Shown: positions 23,901 to 36,700 of the stretch, one piece after another
Layout: each line of letters begins with the position of its first letter
Position numbering within the stretch: position 1 is the stretch's first letter
Source of the DNA: Planoprotostelium fungivorum
Taxonomy: Eukaryota; Evosea; Variosea; Cavosteliida; Cavosteliaceae
NCBI GenBank assembly: GCA_003024175.1
Contig: MDYQ01000022.1
Span: 62,001 to 126,000, forward strand
DNA: 64,000 nt
Direction of reading: 5' to 3'
Translations under genes and position numbers: made by a program
Notes under the pieces: generated by a model
Seen by the model: the letters and a program-made list of their open reading frames with translations, nothing else
The model's database searches: none
What the model was told of the DNA's origin: nothing

Positions 23901-26900
23901 TTTCGATCTACCGGACAGTGATGGAGAAGGGGAGGGAGAAGAGACGAAGAGAGGGAACAGCGTCAGCAGTGGCAGCTCCAGCGGAAGTGCTTCGTTGGTG
24001 CAAATCAGCGACGTGTTCGGTGCGTAACTCGAAATCTACCGATACGTATCGTCCGCACATGATGACAATGACGGACACGTGATTGACATGTCATGATAGG
24101 TAGAGAATCGATGTCTGTGTCACGTGATCGAAGGAGGGTGAGAACACTATTGACGAGGAGGAATGAGAAGGAGTGGTTCCAAACACTGTCATACTTTCTG
24201 ATGCTCTCTGGTTCTCCTCACATGCGTTACGTTCTGTCCAGGACGAGGTTTCTCCGACTTTTCTTCTCGTTGCTACAGATTGTACAGAGTAGCAGACTAC
24301 AACTCCTCATCCTCCGTCTACTGAGGTGATATTCTTCCTTTTGACAAGCATATTGACTCGTTGTAGACGTATATTACCCTCTCAATCACCAGAGACATTA
24401 GTCGGGTCACGTGACGGCAGAAATCTCGTAGAAATGTTGTTCGAAATGATCGGCTCCATCAGCCACATCACGCGGGAATGCGACACCATCACCCACGAGG
24501 TACCATTGTCTCATTCAGATGAAACTGACTCGTTGTAGATGCCCGTCGTCCGTTCTTTCATCCGCAGTGGTAGCGGCAATCGATCGTCAATTCAACTCGA
24601 TAATCGATTCAAGACATCTCATCCATTCTCTCCTTGTCTAGATCCTTCTTCCGTTGTCTTGCCAACCGGCTGGGACAATTCAGCTTCTCATTCCTATGCA
24701 ACTTTTTCTTCCGACTCCAGGACGGTTTCGATGTGAGTGATGGTGTTGACGGTCACGTGACCCTCTGTAGTGTGGGGTCACATCAGAATGAAACGGTGAG
24801 GGCAGATGCAGCCATTCCGGACCATTCGAGGATGTTCTATTTCGAGATCCGAATTGAAGAAGCCGACGAGAATTCGCTGCTGGCCATCGGTATCTTACCC
24901 CTCGAAGAGAAGCAGAAGGTCATGCCAGGCTGTACGATCAAATCGTACGGTTACCATAGCGATGCTACCAAGAGCGTTCGTAGAACGGAAGGTACGTACG
25001 TACGTACAACCGTGGTTTCTGATGAAATCTCAGGGAAGGGAGAGCCTTACGGCAGTCGATTCGGTAGAGAAGATGTGGTGGGCTGTGGTATGAACATCAA
25101 GAAGGGAATCTTGTTCTTCACGAAAAACGGTGAATATCTCGGCGTCGCCAGCAAGAACGTTCGCGGAAGATTCATCCCCACCGTGGGGGTCCTATCGAAC
25201 ACCACGGTCACCCTACAGGTATGACGTCATCATACATCTACAACTCACCAGTTCAGGTCAATTTCGGTCAGATGCCCTTCTTGTACGATACTTCTCAGCT
25301 TCCCAGCACGGTCATGGACCAAGAAGAAGTTGAAGTCCACAGCTCCAGTCGCACCGCCTTCTCTTTCGCATCTGAATCGGTCTCGCTGCTGAGACATCTA
25401 CTGGGTAAGAAGAATTGGCGGGAACACATGCTGCAGATCATGACGAACGTCATCAATTCGACGCCATCGGTTGTCAGGACGATGGCTCTGCCCATACCCT
25501 TACCTATTACCACGTGAGAACGGCTCGTTGTAGATGGATGTTGAGTGTCATACAGGCCCAAACCGACCACGGTGCCTATCTCGGGCGTAAATTACGGACA
25601 ATTGTGTTCTCTGTTGGGTGTGTTGGATGTGATAGGAGGTCATTACGAGTCCTTGAGAAACGGTTCTAGGGTGGAGGTCAGTCTACAACGAGACATTTCG
25701 ATGTGACGAGAGGCAGGTGATAGAGGAAGGGAGGGAAGAGAAGAAGATCGGAATCGTGACGGATTATACGAGGAGCAGTCTGACAGCTATGGTTGCCATG
25801 GAAGATTCCACGGAAATTCCAAAGAGCTACAACGTGTCAGCCTTATCGGTCATACCTGATGTGAGTCATCATTGTATGACGTGTGATGACGTGATCAGAT
25901 TCCCGTACAATTTTCGGACTTGAATTTCCCGCCACAAGCGGTGTACAATTTGGCCACATTTTTGGGACCTTCACCGGCCGGCGAAACCGTGCTGAAGAGC
26001 ACATTGTCCGTCTACAATCAGATGAAATCGAAAATCAACAAGATATTCCGTCTGTGGATGCAAGATCAATCCGTGGTAGAAATCTTCCTCGAACAAGGTG
26101 AAATCTCACGCAAACTTCGTCATCACTCACGCGTTGTAGATCTCCTATCGAGATTGAGCCAATTGGGACTCGAGAGCGTCAGCGAAGTCAACATGGACAT
26201 CCAAGAGGTAAGGATATTTCACCTAAATCCACGTCTCATCCCATCAGATGGAGCGACGCATCCTTCTATTGAGAGAGAGACAGTTCGATCTCGCCTCTTC
26301 TGTCATCCGTGGAGACGTCAGCGAGAACCAACAAGACATCGACAGGAGAAGCAAAGCGAGGCACATTTTGGGCCAGGCCATCAAGAAGGTCCCCGATGCT
26401 TCCAGGAAATACCACATCTTACGCTGGCGGTTGGGTGAAGCGACCAAGTGAGTTGTCGACGTTGTTGAAATGTCGACCGCTGCAGTGATCACGAGGACCA
26501 CGAAGAGCAAGATCAGTTCAGTGCTTCACCGGAAGAAGAAGAAGACAAGAACGTCAAATCGGAAGGATCTACCGGTAGTAAACCGTCCACGCAGACTTTT
26601 CGAGTGGGCTGTACGGTCACCGTCGTCAGGAAATCTCTGGGAAAACTCCCGTGCAATTGGGTGCCTCAGATGGATGAGACCGTGGGAAGGGTGGGAGTCG
26701 TGAGAGGGATCGACGCGGGGGCAAAACAGGTGAAGTTTCGATGACGATTCGAATGCTGAACGGTCAGGTTTACGTGAGATTCTACAATTGGAGGTACGGA
26801 ATTCCAGAGAATTGGTGGTACCACCACACTGCACTGCAAGTCGTTGAAAAACCGCAGAAAGATCCTTATCACTCGGTGACAGATCGAGAGATTCCAGCGA

Positions 26901-29900
26901 AAATTCATTTATGACAGATCATCGATGCCAATCCGGAAGATCTGTTCGATATCTCAGCGAAAATGTACGGAGAGGCCGCCGTACTGTACGCAAGGAGAGC
27001 GATATCTGCTCTCCTCAGCTCTACACCCAGCAGTATCGTCTCCATATCCGCCCTGGGTGGACCACAGAATCTCGGTGAAATTTCGATGGAATCTCATCTC
27101 TTATTGACTCTTACAGTCAATCTCATCAAATTGACCGTCATCGACATCACGTCACCTCTCGTTGTAGATAAGTTGACTCTGGGAAGTGGAAAGAACAGAC
27201 CAGAAATAAGGAGGCAGCTGTCAAAATTGACGACAATCATACGACAAGAAGCCGTCTCTGCTCTCATGTCCAGAGCTCCGTCCCAAAGAGATCTTCCCGC
27301 CAAAAATAGTCCGGTGAGAGGCTTCATCTACAACTAGCCGATGACCCGTTGTAGAATGCACCCGTGAAAGGATATCTCGCCCTTCAGGAGAAACTGTTCA
27401 TCTCTAGAGGATGGAAGCAGCAGTGGTTCGTGCTGCACGATCATTACATGTCTTACTTTAAGAACTCACAAGCCACGGCTCCTCTGGGAATGATCGATCT
27501 CCACGATCTCATCCAATCTGATCTAGTCGATGTGAGATCCATCTACAATGCCCATACATCCATCTACAACGCTCATACATCCATCTACAACGCTCATCCA
27601 TTCAGGTTGACCTTCCCAAAACGAAGATGAAGAACGGAGCTTACTTCCAATTGACTACAGCGAGGAGAACGTTCATCTTCAGGGCACAAACTGAAGAAGA
27701 GAGGGACATGTGGATCAACGCCATATCCTCCGCCAGAGCCGTTCTGGTGAACCGTGACGTCACGTGACGTCATCTCACCCTTGCCAGAGTGTTCCCAGCC
27801 CCTTAACCTCCTCTGCACCCATCAAAGGTCTCTCACGTGATGGTGACAAACCTCTCGCTTGGACTCTGAAGAAGGAGTGCGTCAAATCGTTGATGGATGC
27901 AATCCATCCAGAAGGCGAGCACGGTGCTTCTCTGGTAGAAGAGACGAGCAGACCTTACCCCAACGTGGATACGAAGAGGATCGTGTGCGTACCAGGTGAT
28001 GACGTGTGATGATGTCATGGAGAATTGATGGGAATTTCAGGTGCCAGTCGATTACTCATCACCTTCGATAAAGATTCGGAGTTATTGAAGACGGACGTCC
28101 TCCGTTTCTACCGCGACGTACATTGCACAGAATTTATCGCCAGGTGAATCTACAACGAGCCGACGGAAATTTATTGTGACAGTTTTTCCGGTAGAGGTCC
28201 GGCGGGATTTCCACCCGTCGTTGTAGAGGGAGATCGATTTTGGGCCGTTTTGAAATGTCAGACTTCCGTACAATTGTCCCAATCCAACAGCAATTCTTCC
28301 ATCGTGTCTTCTAGCACCTCCACTCCTCCATCTACAACCGTAAGCACGTACGTGACTCGTCCCACTGACCGTTGTAGACGACCACACCCTCCACCCTCTA
28401 CGCCACCTCTTCCGTGAATGTAGTTACGCATGGCTCGGGGCAGAACATTGCGAGCAAGAGGGGATATCGATTCTACGTCACAGCTCTCTCTACGAGAAAT
28501 CCAGACGAGAGGGTGAACCGTGAGAATTCGTTTGAATTTGGTATTGCGCTGGCAGATTGGATGCTCAACCTTGTCCCTGTCTGGGTCAAAGACTTTTACG
28601 CTCAGGTGATCATCAAATCATCGATGCATCACACATATAGATATGGTCCGCACATCCATACAAGAAACTCACCATCAGCATGATGATGAGACCATGGGAA
28701 TCTAATAATAGAACAGGACGTCTACAACGCGCTGATTGCGCACGTGCCACCGGAATATCATCCACAGGGTCTCCACAGGAGAGTCAAAGTGTTCGGTTGT
28801 ATAATGAGATTACTGCGGAGATACCGCGAATTCTCCGAGGATTCTCCACCGGACGTTGGGAAATTGAAGCACTTACGCAACGAAATGTTCGATTTGTATC
28901 AGAAAGAGGCGGGAGATGTCGTTCACTCCGTCTATCTGCAGAGGTGACCATCGTTTGAAATTTGAATTCGGCGGGAATAACGGGCGACAGATTGGTGGAA
29001 CTGATGCTCCAAGTCGAACTGATGGAAAACTCGCAGAAAATCAGTGGAGGTGGTAACGGCTCCACATCTCCCAGCATCCCCAGGGACAAGACCGAAGACG
29101 CTGATATTTCCACGAAAACCGAGCTGAAAGACAGGTGAGCTCCCCTCCACGTCCATCACCCCTCCCTGACATCTCGCAGAAAACTCATGCAGCACAACCG
29201 TACGCTATCCAAGGGAAGCATCCGTGAAGAATCAAAGAAGAAGGAGAAGAAACCAAACAACACGACGTCACTGCGAGATAAGAGGAGGAGAAATTCTGAG
29301 ACGACGAATGCTGGGTGGTTCCAGAGGGCCGTCACTCTGGTCAGGGTGCTCCATCATCTCGTAAGGGGGGAGAATTTTCCGCAAAGTTTCATTAGGGAAG
29401 CGACGCGGGAAACGTTGAAGCAGCACGTCGTACAAGAGAGCCCTCACCCGTGAGTCCATCTACAACGCGATGATGAAATTGACTCGTTGTAGATACCCGC
29501 AGGGGGTAAGAGTGACATCCACCGTTCACATCAGTGGAGCTGCATCGATGATCATCACCTTCGATCCACGCAGCCACACAGAGACGAACAAAGACTATCT
29601 CATGTTCTCCCGCTCCACCGCCGGTGGAGACGATCTGGGACTGTTCTCCGGAACGGTGAGATCGTGGAGAATCTGTGGGAAGATCTGACGTGTTCAGTTC
29701 CCAAAGGATGACATCGTCGTACCAGGAGACAGACTCGTCTGGTCTTTCTTGTCTGACTCACAAGCACAAGGCCTGTGGGGTTTCCGTTTCACAGTGTTAG
29801 CTCTCTTCAACGAAGATCACACCCGAGAGCTAGAGCAGCAGGTGAAGTCAAATCGAATGAAATCTCGCGGAGAATTCATGGAGAATAGGTGGAGAACGAA

Positions 29901-31858
29901 TCGTACGAGATGATACTGTCATCGGAAGAATGGACGCCCAGTATGGATCTCGAATTGATCCGGCTGGTCAATTCTCACTGCGAAAAATCTGGGGAACTTT
30001 CTCAGAATTTCTCCGTGGAGTCTCTGAATCTGGTGGGACCTCTGGCAAATTCTCAGAAATTTCAACTGCAAGGAGGGGAGTCCACCATCCTCGCCAATCT
30101 GGCAGGTGAGAAATCTCGATGAAATTTCGAGTCACGTGACCCTCCACAGGCTATCGTGCCTTGTACGGTATCGCACCTTCTTCTGTTGAGAGGCGTCTCA
30201 AAATATTACAATATTTAAATTCCCGCCTGACCGAGTTCATCCCCGTTGTAGACATGTCCCTCTCCAGTGAAGATTGGTCCCTCTCCTTCCTCCTCGCCAC
30301 CCTCCGAGGTATCTCATTTTATTCTATTTTATTCTCTCCATCTCACTTCTCTCAGGCTTCATGTTCTACGATGTCAAATCGAGCGTGTTGAACTCCACTT
30401 TGGATAGAACCAAGTCATGGATATCTCCACCGAAAATCTCTCTCAAGAGAAGGAGCGTCCAATCAGAAGCCACCGACAGAGAAGACACCCTCTTCATGCA
30501 AGCGTTCCGTCAGCTGGAGCAGGTGAGATTCGCAGATCGCAGATCCGTCGCAGATCTGATCGGGACGTCAGATCGAACCAGATCGCCTGCGTCAAGCTGA
30601 TCGAGCGTTCGAAGTCATCTTAGAAGCAGAGGGTGCACAAGATGCCGGTGGTCCATATAGGGACGTCATCACTCAACTGTGTCAAGATGTCCAATCTGGC
30701 ACGACCTCGGAGTCTCAATTGTTCGTGCCCTGTCCCAATGCCAAGGAGGAGGTGAGGGAGGAGCGGGGAAGAAAATTCACGGAAAACAGGTGGGATTCAA
30801 CCAGGATAAATTGCTGCCGAACCCCTCCCAAAATTCCGCCGCAGCCTTGAAGAAATTTGAATTCGTCGGAAAATTGATCGGCATCGCCGTACGTACCGGA
30901 AACGTACTCGACGTAAACTTCCCCTCGCTGCTATGGAAACCCATGACGGGCAGCCGTGTGGACAGGAGCGACATCGAGGCAGTGGACAAGGGTTGTCAAT
31001 TCTTAGATTCCATCAGAAACATGCACAAGGAAGGAATGACAGAAGAAATGTTTGACAACTACATATTCGAGACCTTCACGACACAATCTACCGACGGAAG
31101 GAAGATCGAACTCAAGGTGAAGGATGACGTGGCGTGACGTCATCGCTGATCTACAACCAGCCAGGAGGAGGTGACATCCCAGTGACGTGGCACAATCGAA
31201 TGGAATTCGCCTCGCTCGTGGAGCAGTACAGGCTGAGCGAATTCCAAGAACAGACAGATGCTATCATCCGTGGAATCTCTTGTATCGTTCCACTCCCCCT
31301 CTTGTGTCTCTTCTCTTGGCAGGAGATCGAGTATAGAGTCTGCGGCAGGCCCGGCATCGATCTCACGGCACTGAAGGTGGATGGATAGAGGGAGGAGAAA
31401 ACTGAAGGAAATTTCAGGCACACACGGAATACGCGGGAATCCGGGAAGACGACCCCCACGTCGCATTCTTTTGGGACGCTCTACAATCGTTCGCGCCGGA
31501 GGAGCAGGCCTTATTCCTGCGATTCGTGTCCGGTCGATCGAGGCTACCACCAGAGGGGCACTTTAGGCTGCAGGCGTTCAATCGAGGTCTCCACGGCAAC
31601 CAGAATCGATTCCTACCGGAGGCTCAGACTTGCTTCTTCAGTCTGTCGCTGCCGTTCTACTCATCGGTGGAGGTGATGGAAGTGATGGAGGTGATGACTG
31701 ATGCGAGATAGATCATGAAGGAGAGGTTGTTGTATGCCATTCACACGTGCAAAGAGATCGATAACGATTTCATTGTGGGGGATACGTTTGGTGATGATGA
31801 GATGCCCTCGTCGATACAAGAGGAGACGGAGGAATCTTCTGTGTGCACCACACAATAA
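17906..31858 (+). CDS. Giant HECT E3 ubiquitin ligase with SPRY, PH, MIB-like and CUB-like domains (HECTD4-like)
   Basis: One gene of nearly 14 kb with dozens of ~40 bp introns; the junctions I checked keep one frame. The N-terminus MGASSS suggests myristoylation. Order seen: helical region; a beta-propeller-like part with repeated W/Y-rich strands (about 19470-20400, GWIACLHDRLYYRSP, YLYIIVQG); CUB-like domain 1 (21850-22200, INIPGAVFLYISFDERC ... LWGYSVSI); a SPRY/B30.2 domain (24740-25290, FYFEIRIEEAD ... GILFFTKNGEYLG); an MIB/SH3-like piece (26590-26850, ending WWYHHTAL); a PH domain (27360-27750, RGWKQQWFVL ... EERDMWINAI); CUB-like domains 2 and 3 (27950-28500; 29440-29810, LWGFRFTV); and a C-terminal HECT domain (30550-31840) with FEFVGKLIGIAVRTG and the catalytic-cysteine segment EAQTCFFSLSLP. 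The HECT cysteine accepts ubiquitin and passes it to the substrate. The architecture is closest to HECTD4. The PH domain suggests action at membranes. Confidence 0.85.
27532..27605 (+). repeat. Intron with three tandem copies of the CATCTACAAC motif
   Basis: The motif sits at 27540, 27561 and 27582, spaced exactly 21 bp apart within units close to CATACATCCATCTACAACGCT. The intron (GTGAGATCC...TTCAG) splits the PH domain; splicing gives SDLVD-VDLPKTK. Confidence 0.9.
29450..29492 (+). repeat. Intron bracketed by inverted copies of the TCTACAAC motif
   Basis: The donor side reads GTGAGTCCATCTACAACG and the acceptor side reads CTCGTTGTAG, with the next exon adding AT. ATCTACAACG and CGTTGTAGAT can pair over 10 bp and would fold most of the 43 bp intron into a stem-loop. 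Confidence 0.9.
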
Positions 31859-32007
31859 ATTATTGCTGTGTAACGACTGATACCATCTATGACAACACAC
31901 TCGATTGTATCACCCTCCTTATCCAAGGACTAGAAATCATTCATTTTATCAACAAAGAAGATAGTATCCTCTGGCTGAATCCACAATCTTTCAACGCTTG
32001 AAGTAGC

Positions 32008-33262
32008 TTAACCTTGGTTGTAGAATTGGAATATGGCGGCCACGGGAAGATGATCTGATGGTTCCTCTGCGTTGGGCAACCAATTTTCCCTCATGTGATC
32101 GATGTCGCTTGGATCGGCCACCTGATGGTGATCAACACAAATACAGATACTTCTTGCTTCTCTTCACCCTCATCACGGATTGCAGTTGTGTGGCCGGTGT
32201 GGAGTGAAAGATGAAGTCAATGAAAGAGTCCCCGTGATCTGATCCCATCACCAACATCATCGACACAAGTTGACTCACTCTTTCCCTTGAACGTGAAGAT
32301 CGAAACCTCATTGGCCTCTAAATAGCTGTTCTTCAATGGAAACGGGTGTCTATATTCTTTTCCGGGGTTGTGAGGTTTCTCTGATTCACCGTCCACGAAA
32401 TCGGCAGGTAGTCCACCCTCCACAAGCATCGTGTGTATTCCAGATTGGGTGCTGCAGTTGAGATCCCCCACGATGAACAGAGGTGTCTCCCTCTCTCCCT
32501 TCTTGCACTTCTTCAACTCTTTCTGGATTTGATCTAATAGAGACTTCATCTGTTGGAGATGAGGGGACAGTTTGAAGGGTTATGCTTCACCTCGCTGAAT
32601 CTCTTGTCTGTGGCGTCAGGATGTCCACTGAGATGTAAACTAGACACGATGATGAGACGATTGTTCTCCACTGTTTCCAGGCCAACTAAGAGGGCTCTGC
32701 TCCTCGAATTGGAGAATCGTAATTTAAATCTGCATTCTTCAGCAGAAGGATATGATTCTGTCGCTCACTTTTTCCGATCGAAGAAGACGGCGTTACCGTT
32801 GTAATGGACTTTGGACTGCATGACACCATCGTATCCTAATGCCTTCATTCTGTTCTCCAGACAACCTTGGTATATGACATCTTCAACTTCCTGTGTCGAG
32901 GTAAGAAGAGGATCATGATTCCGTTGCACCTGGAAACAAACTACGTCGGTATGCAACTGATCGACTCTGTCATACAATCGTTCTCTCCTATTCTCCCATA
33001 ACAGATATTCTGTCGGCACCTACATACACATCATCCATCTTTTCGCTCTCGGATCATGCTCCCACCTGCCCCTCTAACTTCGTTGGATCTGTCTCTTTCG
33101 ATCCAGAGCACAAATCTGCTAAGATGTTCCACGACCTAACAGGTCAGTGTGCTTGTGATGAAGTAGCCGATCTCACAAGACACTAAACTTCGAGTCGTCA
33201 CTCGCAGCAGAGTGGATTGCATCCTTGAAAGATGCGAGATCGAGGACAGTTGGGTTTTGCAT
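32008..33262 (-). CDS. Endonuclease/exonuclease/phosphatase protein (CCR4/Angel/nocturnin type)
   Basis: Starts MQNPTVLDLASFKDAI at 33262. Spliced marks of the EEP fold are SVLSWNILAD near the N-terminus; VVCFQEVE, with the metal-binding glutamate restored by splicing of a 36-40 bp intron; IVGDLNCSTQSG; DFIFHS; and PSDHLPVAAIF close to the C-terminus. The length (about 340 residues) and the SWNILAD start match the deadenylase-like subfamily (CCR4/CNOT6, nocturnin, Angel, PDE12). There is no leucine-rich repeat, so it is not CCR4 itself. The likely reaction is hydrolysis of phosphodiester bonds in RNA tails or 2',3'-cyclic ends. The stop TAA is at 32008-32010, about 150 bp from the convergent HECT gene. 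Confidence 0.85.
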
Positions 33263-33722
33263 CTTCTGTTGTGTTGATGATTATCTATATTCCTGCGCCG
33301 AAATTGTGATTGTCCCCTCAGCAGTAGAGTCACCCTTCTCCGAAGCGCCTTCTGGACGAAGAATACAGCTGTATTTCTGGACAGGTCCCGGACAGCTCCG
33401 GAAGGACAGTTCTCACACGAATTTGTCATCCGAAAGGCAACGATTCCATTTGTGGTATCTATCTATGATAGGAAGCAACGGGAGTGATCCATTGCGCACC
33501 GCGATGCTACCGATATGAGTGAGGACGTGAAGAACAGAGGAACTCATCAAGTCATCCACTGAACTGCAGTGTGTCGTAGTCGCCATAAGGACATTTCTCT
33601 TATACGCTGTTCGCTGTCCTCGAGGACGACAAACGGTGGACATCTACATAAAACGATTTATTGGCTGTCACGTGTAGCCTACAACGAGGTAGCTTCCTCT
33701 CCTGAAACGTTTTTTCCTCATC
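33263..33722. promoter_or_regulatory. Divergent intergenic region, EEP gene / arginine deiminase fusion
   Basis: 460 bp between two divergent starts. An ORF of 76 codons on the minus strand (33413-33643) has no splice link to the EEP gene and no recognised motif. Probably promoters and 5' UTRs. Confidence 0.35.
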
Positions 33723-36700
33723 ATGCCAAGAAACAAATCCCTCTCCGATCTGATCTTCAGAATCTCTGGTGCTAATGGTCAGTGTTCTGAAAATCAGAGG
33801 GCGAACATCATTATTGTGTGTAGACGATCGCTGTGTTGTTTGAGAAAAGCTGATGTTAAGTCAAGGTTCATGAGCCAGATATGCCTGCTTTCATGGTGAT
33901 TGGTTCCCGAATAACTTCTTCCATGTTGATGCGATGTTGACAGGGTGCATTACATCCAGACGGTTCTCTCTATGAAGGCACCGTAGACTTGTTCAAAGCA
34001 CAAAAAGAGCACAAGAACATGGTAGCTGTCTTGCAGAAGAACGGTGTCGAAGTTGTTCGTGTCAGAGACGTTCTTAAAATGGTACGCTTCTTCCTCATTA
34101 CTTGACCACAGTCACAGCCTCATACAAACATCTCATCATTTACAAACGACATCAGGATTGTGAAGAAGATCTCAGACAGAGATTGAAATTGGAACAATTG
34201 GCAGCCATGCATCTCACCTACAAACTGGACGATTCTGAAGGTTCCGTCTGATGTATTTGAAGAGTCGAATGACTCCACAACAGGAGACAAGAGTACCCTT
34301 CTATCAGAGCACGACTGGTATCTCATGAGCGACCAATACAAGGAGAAGATCATCTCCGAAATGTCCATCGATCAGATCGTCGACCTCATTCTCACGAAGC
34401 CCACCATCTCTCTCAGGTATCATCCCTTCACCTCTTCCATCACTCCGATCACCATCACCTCCATCATCCACATCTCTTCCTCACACCTATCAGGAAGGCC
34501 GATCTGAATACTGCCCTCTGTTCTACCTCCGTGTCTTTCTCTCCCCTTTCCAATCTCGTTTTCTGCAGAGATCAACAGATCACGACCAACCGTGGCGTCG
34601 TCTTAGGTCAGCTCAACTCCATCACGAGAGCCCCAGAGAGGGTCATCACTCGCTTCTGTTTCAACAAATTGGGAATGAAAATCATCGGTGAGATACCAGA
34701 AGGAGGTGCTCTGGAGGGAGGTGAGATTTCGCGGAAATTTCGTGCGTCGACACGCGTCAGGTGACTTCTTCCCCGCGGGTGAAATGTGCTTCATTGGATT
34801 GGGACTCCGTACCAATTGGGCCGCCATTCACTACTGCTTCAACAATGACCTCTTTGGTTCCTCCCTCGTGGCCGTGGTGAAAGACTGTTTCGATTGGTCC
34901 CAGGAGAGAATGCATTTGGACACCTTCTGGAACATCGTACACGACGACGCGTGCGCTGCCTTGGATACCATCCTGGGTGGGTCGTGGAGAATCGGTGGGA
35001 AACTGACCGCGATCTGACAGGTGAAGACTCGAAGATCAGGAGACTTGTGGACTTGTTCGAGAGACAGGTAGATGGTACGTACAAGTTGGTCATGCATGAC
35101 GTGGAGTTTTTGAAATTTCTCGGAATCGTCGGATACCACATCATTCCTCTCACCGAGACGGACCAACAGAGATACGGTCTCAATTTCCTCAACATCGGTG
35201 AGTGGCTCGTTGTAGATGGGGCGTAACCGTTCTCCAGGAAACGGACACCTCATCTGTCCCGACATGGAGAGCGCGAGGAAGATCGCGAAAGATTTACACG
35301 GCACGGGAAAGATCGAGGTGATCATTGCACATCATCACGATCATGATCTCACCATGACACGATCATCAGGTCATCGATTACAAACACGTCTCAGCTATGT
35401 ACGGCAGCATCCACTGCTCCACTCAAGTCGTGTCGAGAGAGAGATCTGAAGTCAACGCAAAACCCACTCCCAAGGTGAGAAAAAAGTATGAGGACCGGGA
35501 ATCGAACCCGAGACAGATCGACTACTCTGCTCTCCCTCCCCTGTGGCCCGCTTCTAGACCCAGGAGACAGACCACTGACACCATCATGATGTGTCCTCCC
35601 ACTGGTTTCTTCTACAATCATCAGGCTGCATCGGACAACACTTTCATGATCTACCCTCACTTGACTCAGAACCAAGTGCAGAGATTGGCCATGAAGGAGT
35701 ACTCCGAGTGAGTGTGATGATCATCTGATGATCGGACATCATCTGATCGTATGGTGTGATGCGGAGGCTGATGACATCATCAGGTTCCATCGCATGTTGA
35801 CCAGTGACTTTGGCATCAACGTTCACATGGCAATCAGTGACCGAATCGACACGCCCGACGCCGTCTTCTTGAAGAATTGGTTCTCCACACACGCCACCGA
35901 AGGTTTTATTTTGATTTAATCTTTCAAATTTGGGACTGAATTGGGACAGGGGGTGAGCCCACTATGGTATTGTATCCAATGAGAGCCCAGAACAGAAGAA
36001 CAGAGAGAGTACCAGAGACCATCAACCGTCTGAAGAGCCACTACACGTGAGTTTCATTTCATTGCGACCGTCTACAACCCGCCAATCCGTCACAGCAAGG
36101 TGATCGATTTGACCTCGCACGAGACTGCAGAGTCCCCTCTCTTCTTGGAGGGTAACGGAGTTCTCGTTTTAGACAGACAGAACATGGTTGCCTACGTCTG
36201 CCAATCCTCGCGTGCTTCCGTTCAGCTGGCCAAAGAGTGGTGCCAGCTGATGGGCTACACCTTCTTCTCCCTTGGAAAGACGAAGGACTCTCACTCGAAG
36301 GAAGTTCACCACACGGACTTTGTCATGAGGTAATCATCTGAACGTGAGGGATGATAGAGGTGACGGATGTACAGTATCACCACCACTCTCGCCGTCGTTT
36401 GCTTCGAGGCCATTCAGGATGTGGAGATTGCCAGACAGTTGAGGGAGAAATTGTCGGCCACTCATTCTGTGTTGGAGATCTCTTTGGCTCAGATGCACAA
36501 GTTCTGCGCGAATCTCATCGAACTGGACAGGTGATAGACATCATCATCATCATCCATCACCATGGCTAACGATGAGATCAGCCCACGTACCGGAAAACCT
36601 GTCTTGGTCATGTCAGAGAAGGCTCATCAGAACTACAGCCCCGAGCAGTTGGCCATATTCGAGCAGCACTATCCACAGGCCATAGGAAAGGCAGACATTC

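Noticed and set aside
33413-33643. Extra N-terminal exon for the EEP gene
   Set aside because: No splice route keeps the frame to SVLSWNILAD; the ATG at 33262 already gives a complete start.
35475-35570. A functional tRNA gene
   Set aside because: T-loop, B box and oligo-T are present, but the acceptor ends do not pair and the anticodon loop is not 7 nt; kept only as a tRNA-like element.
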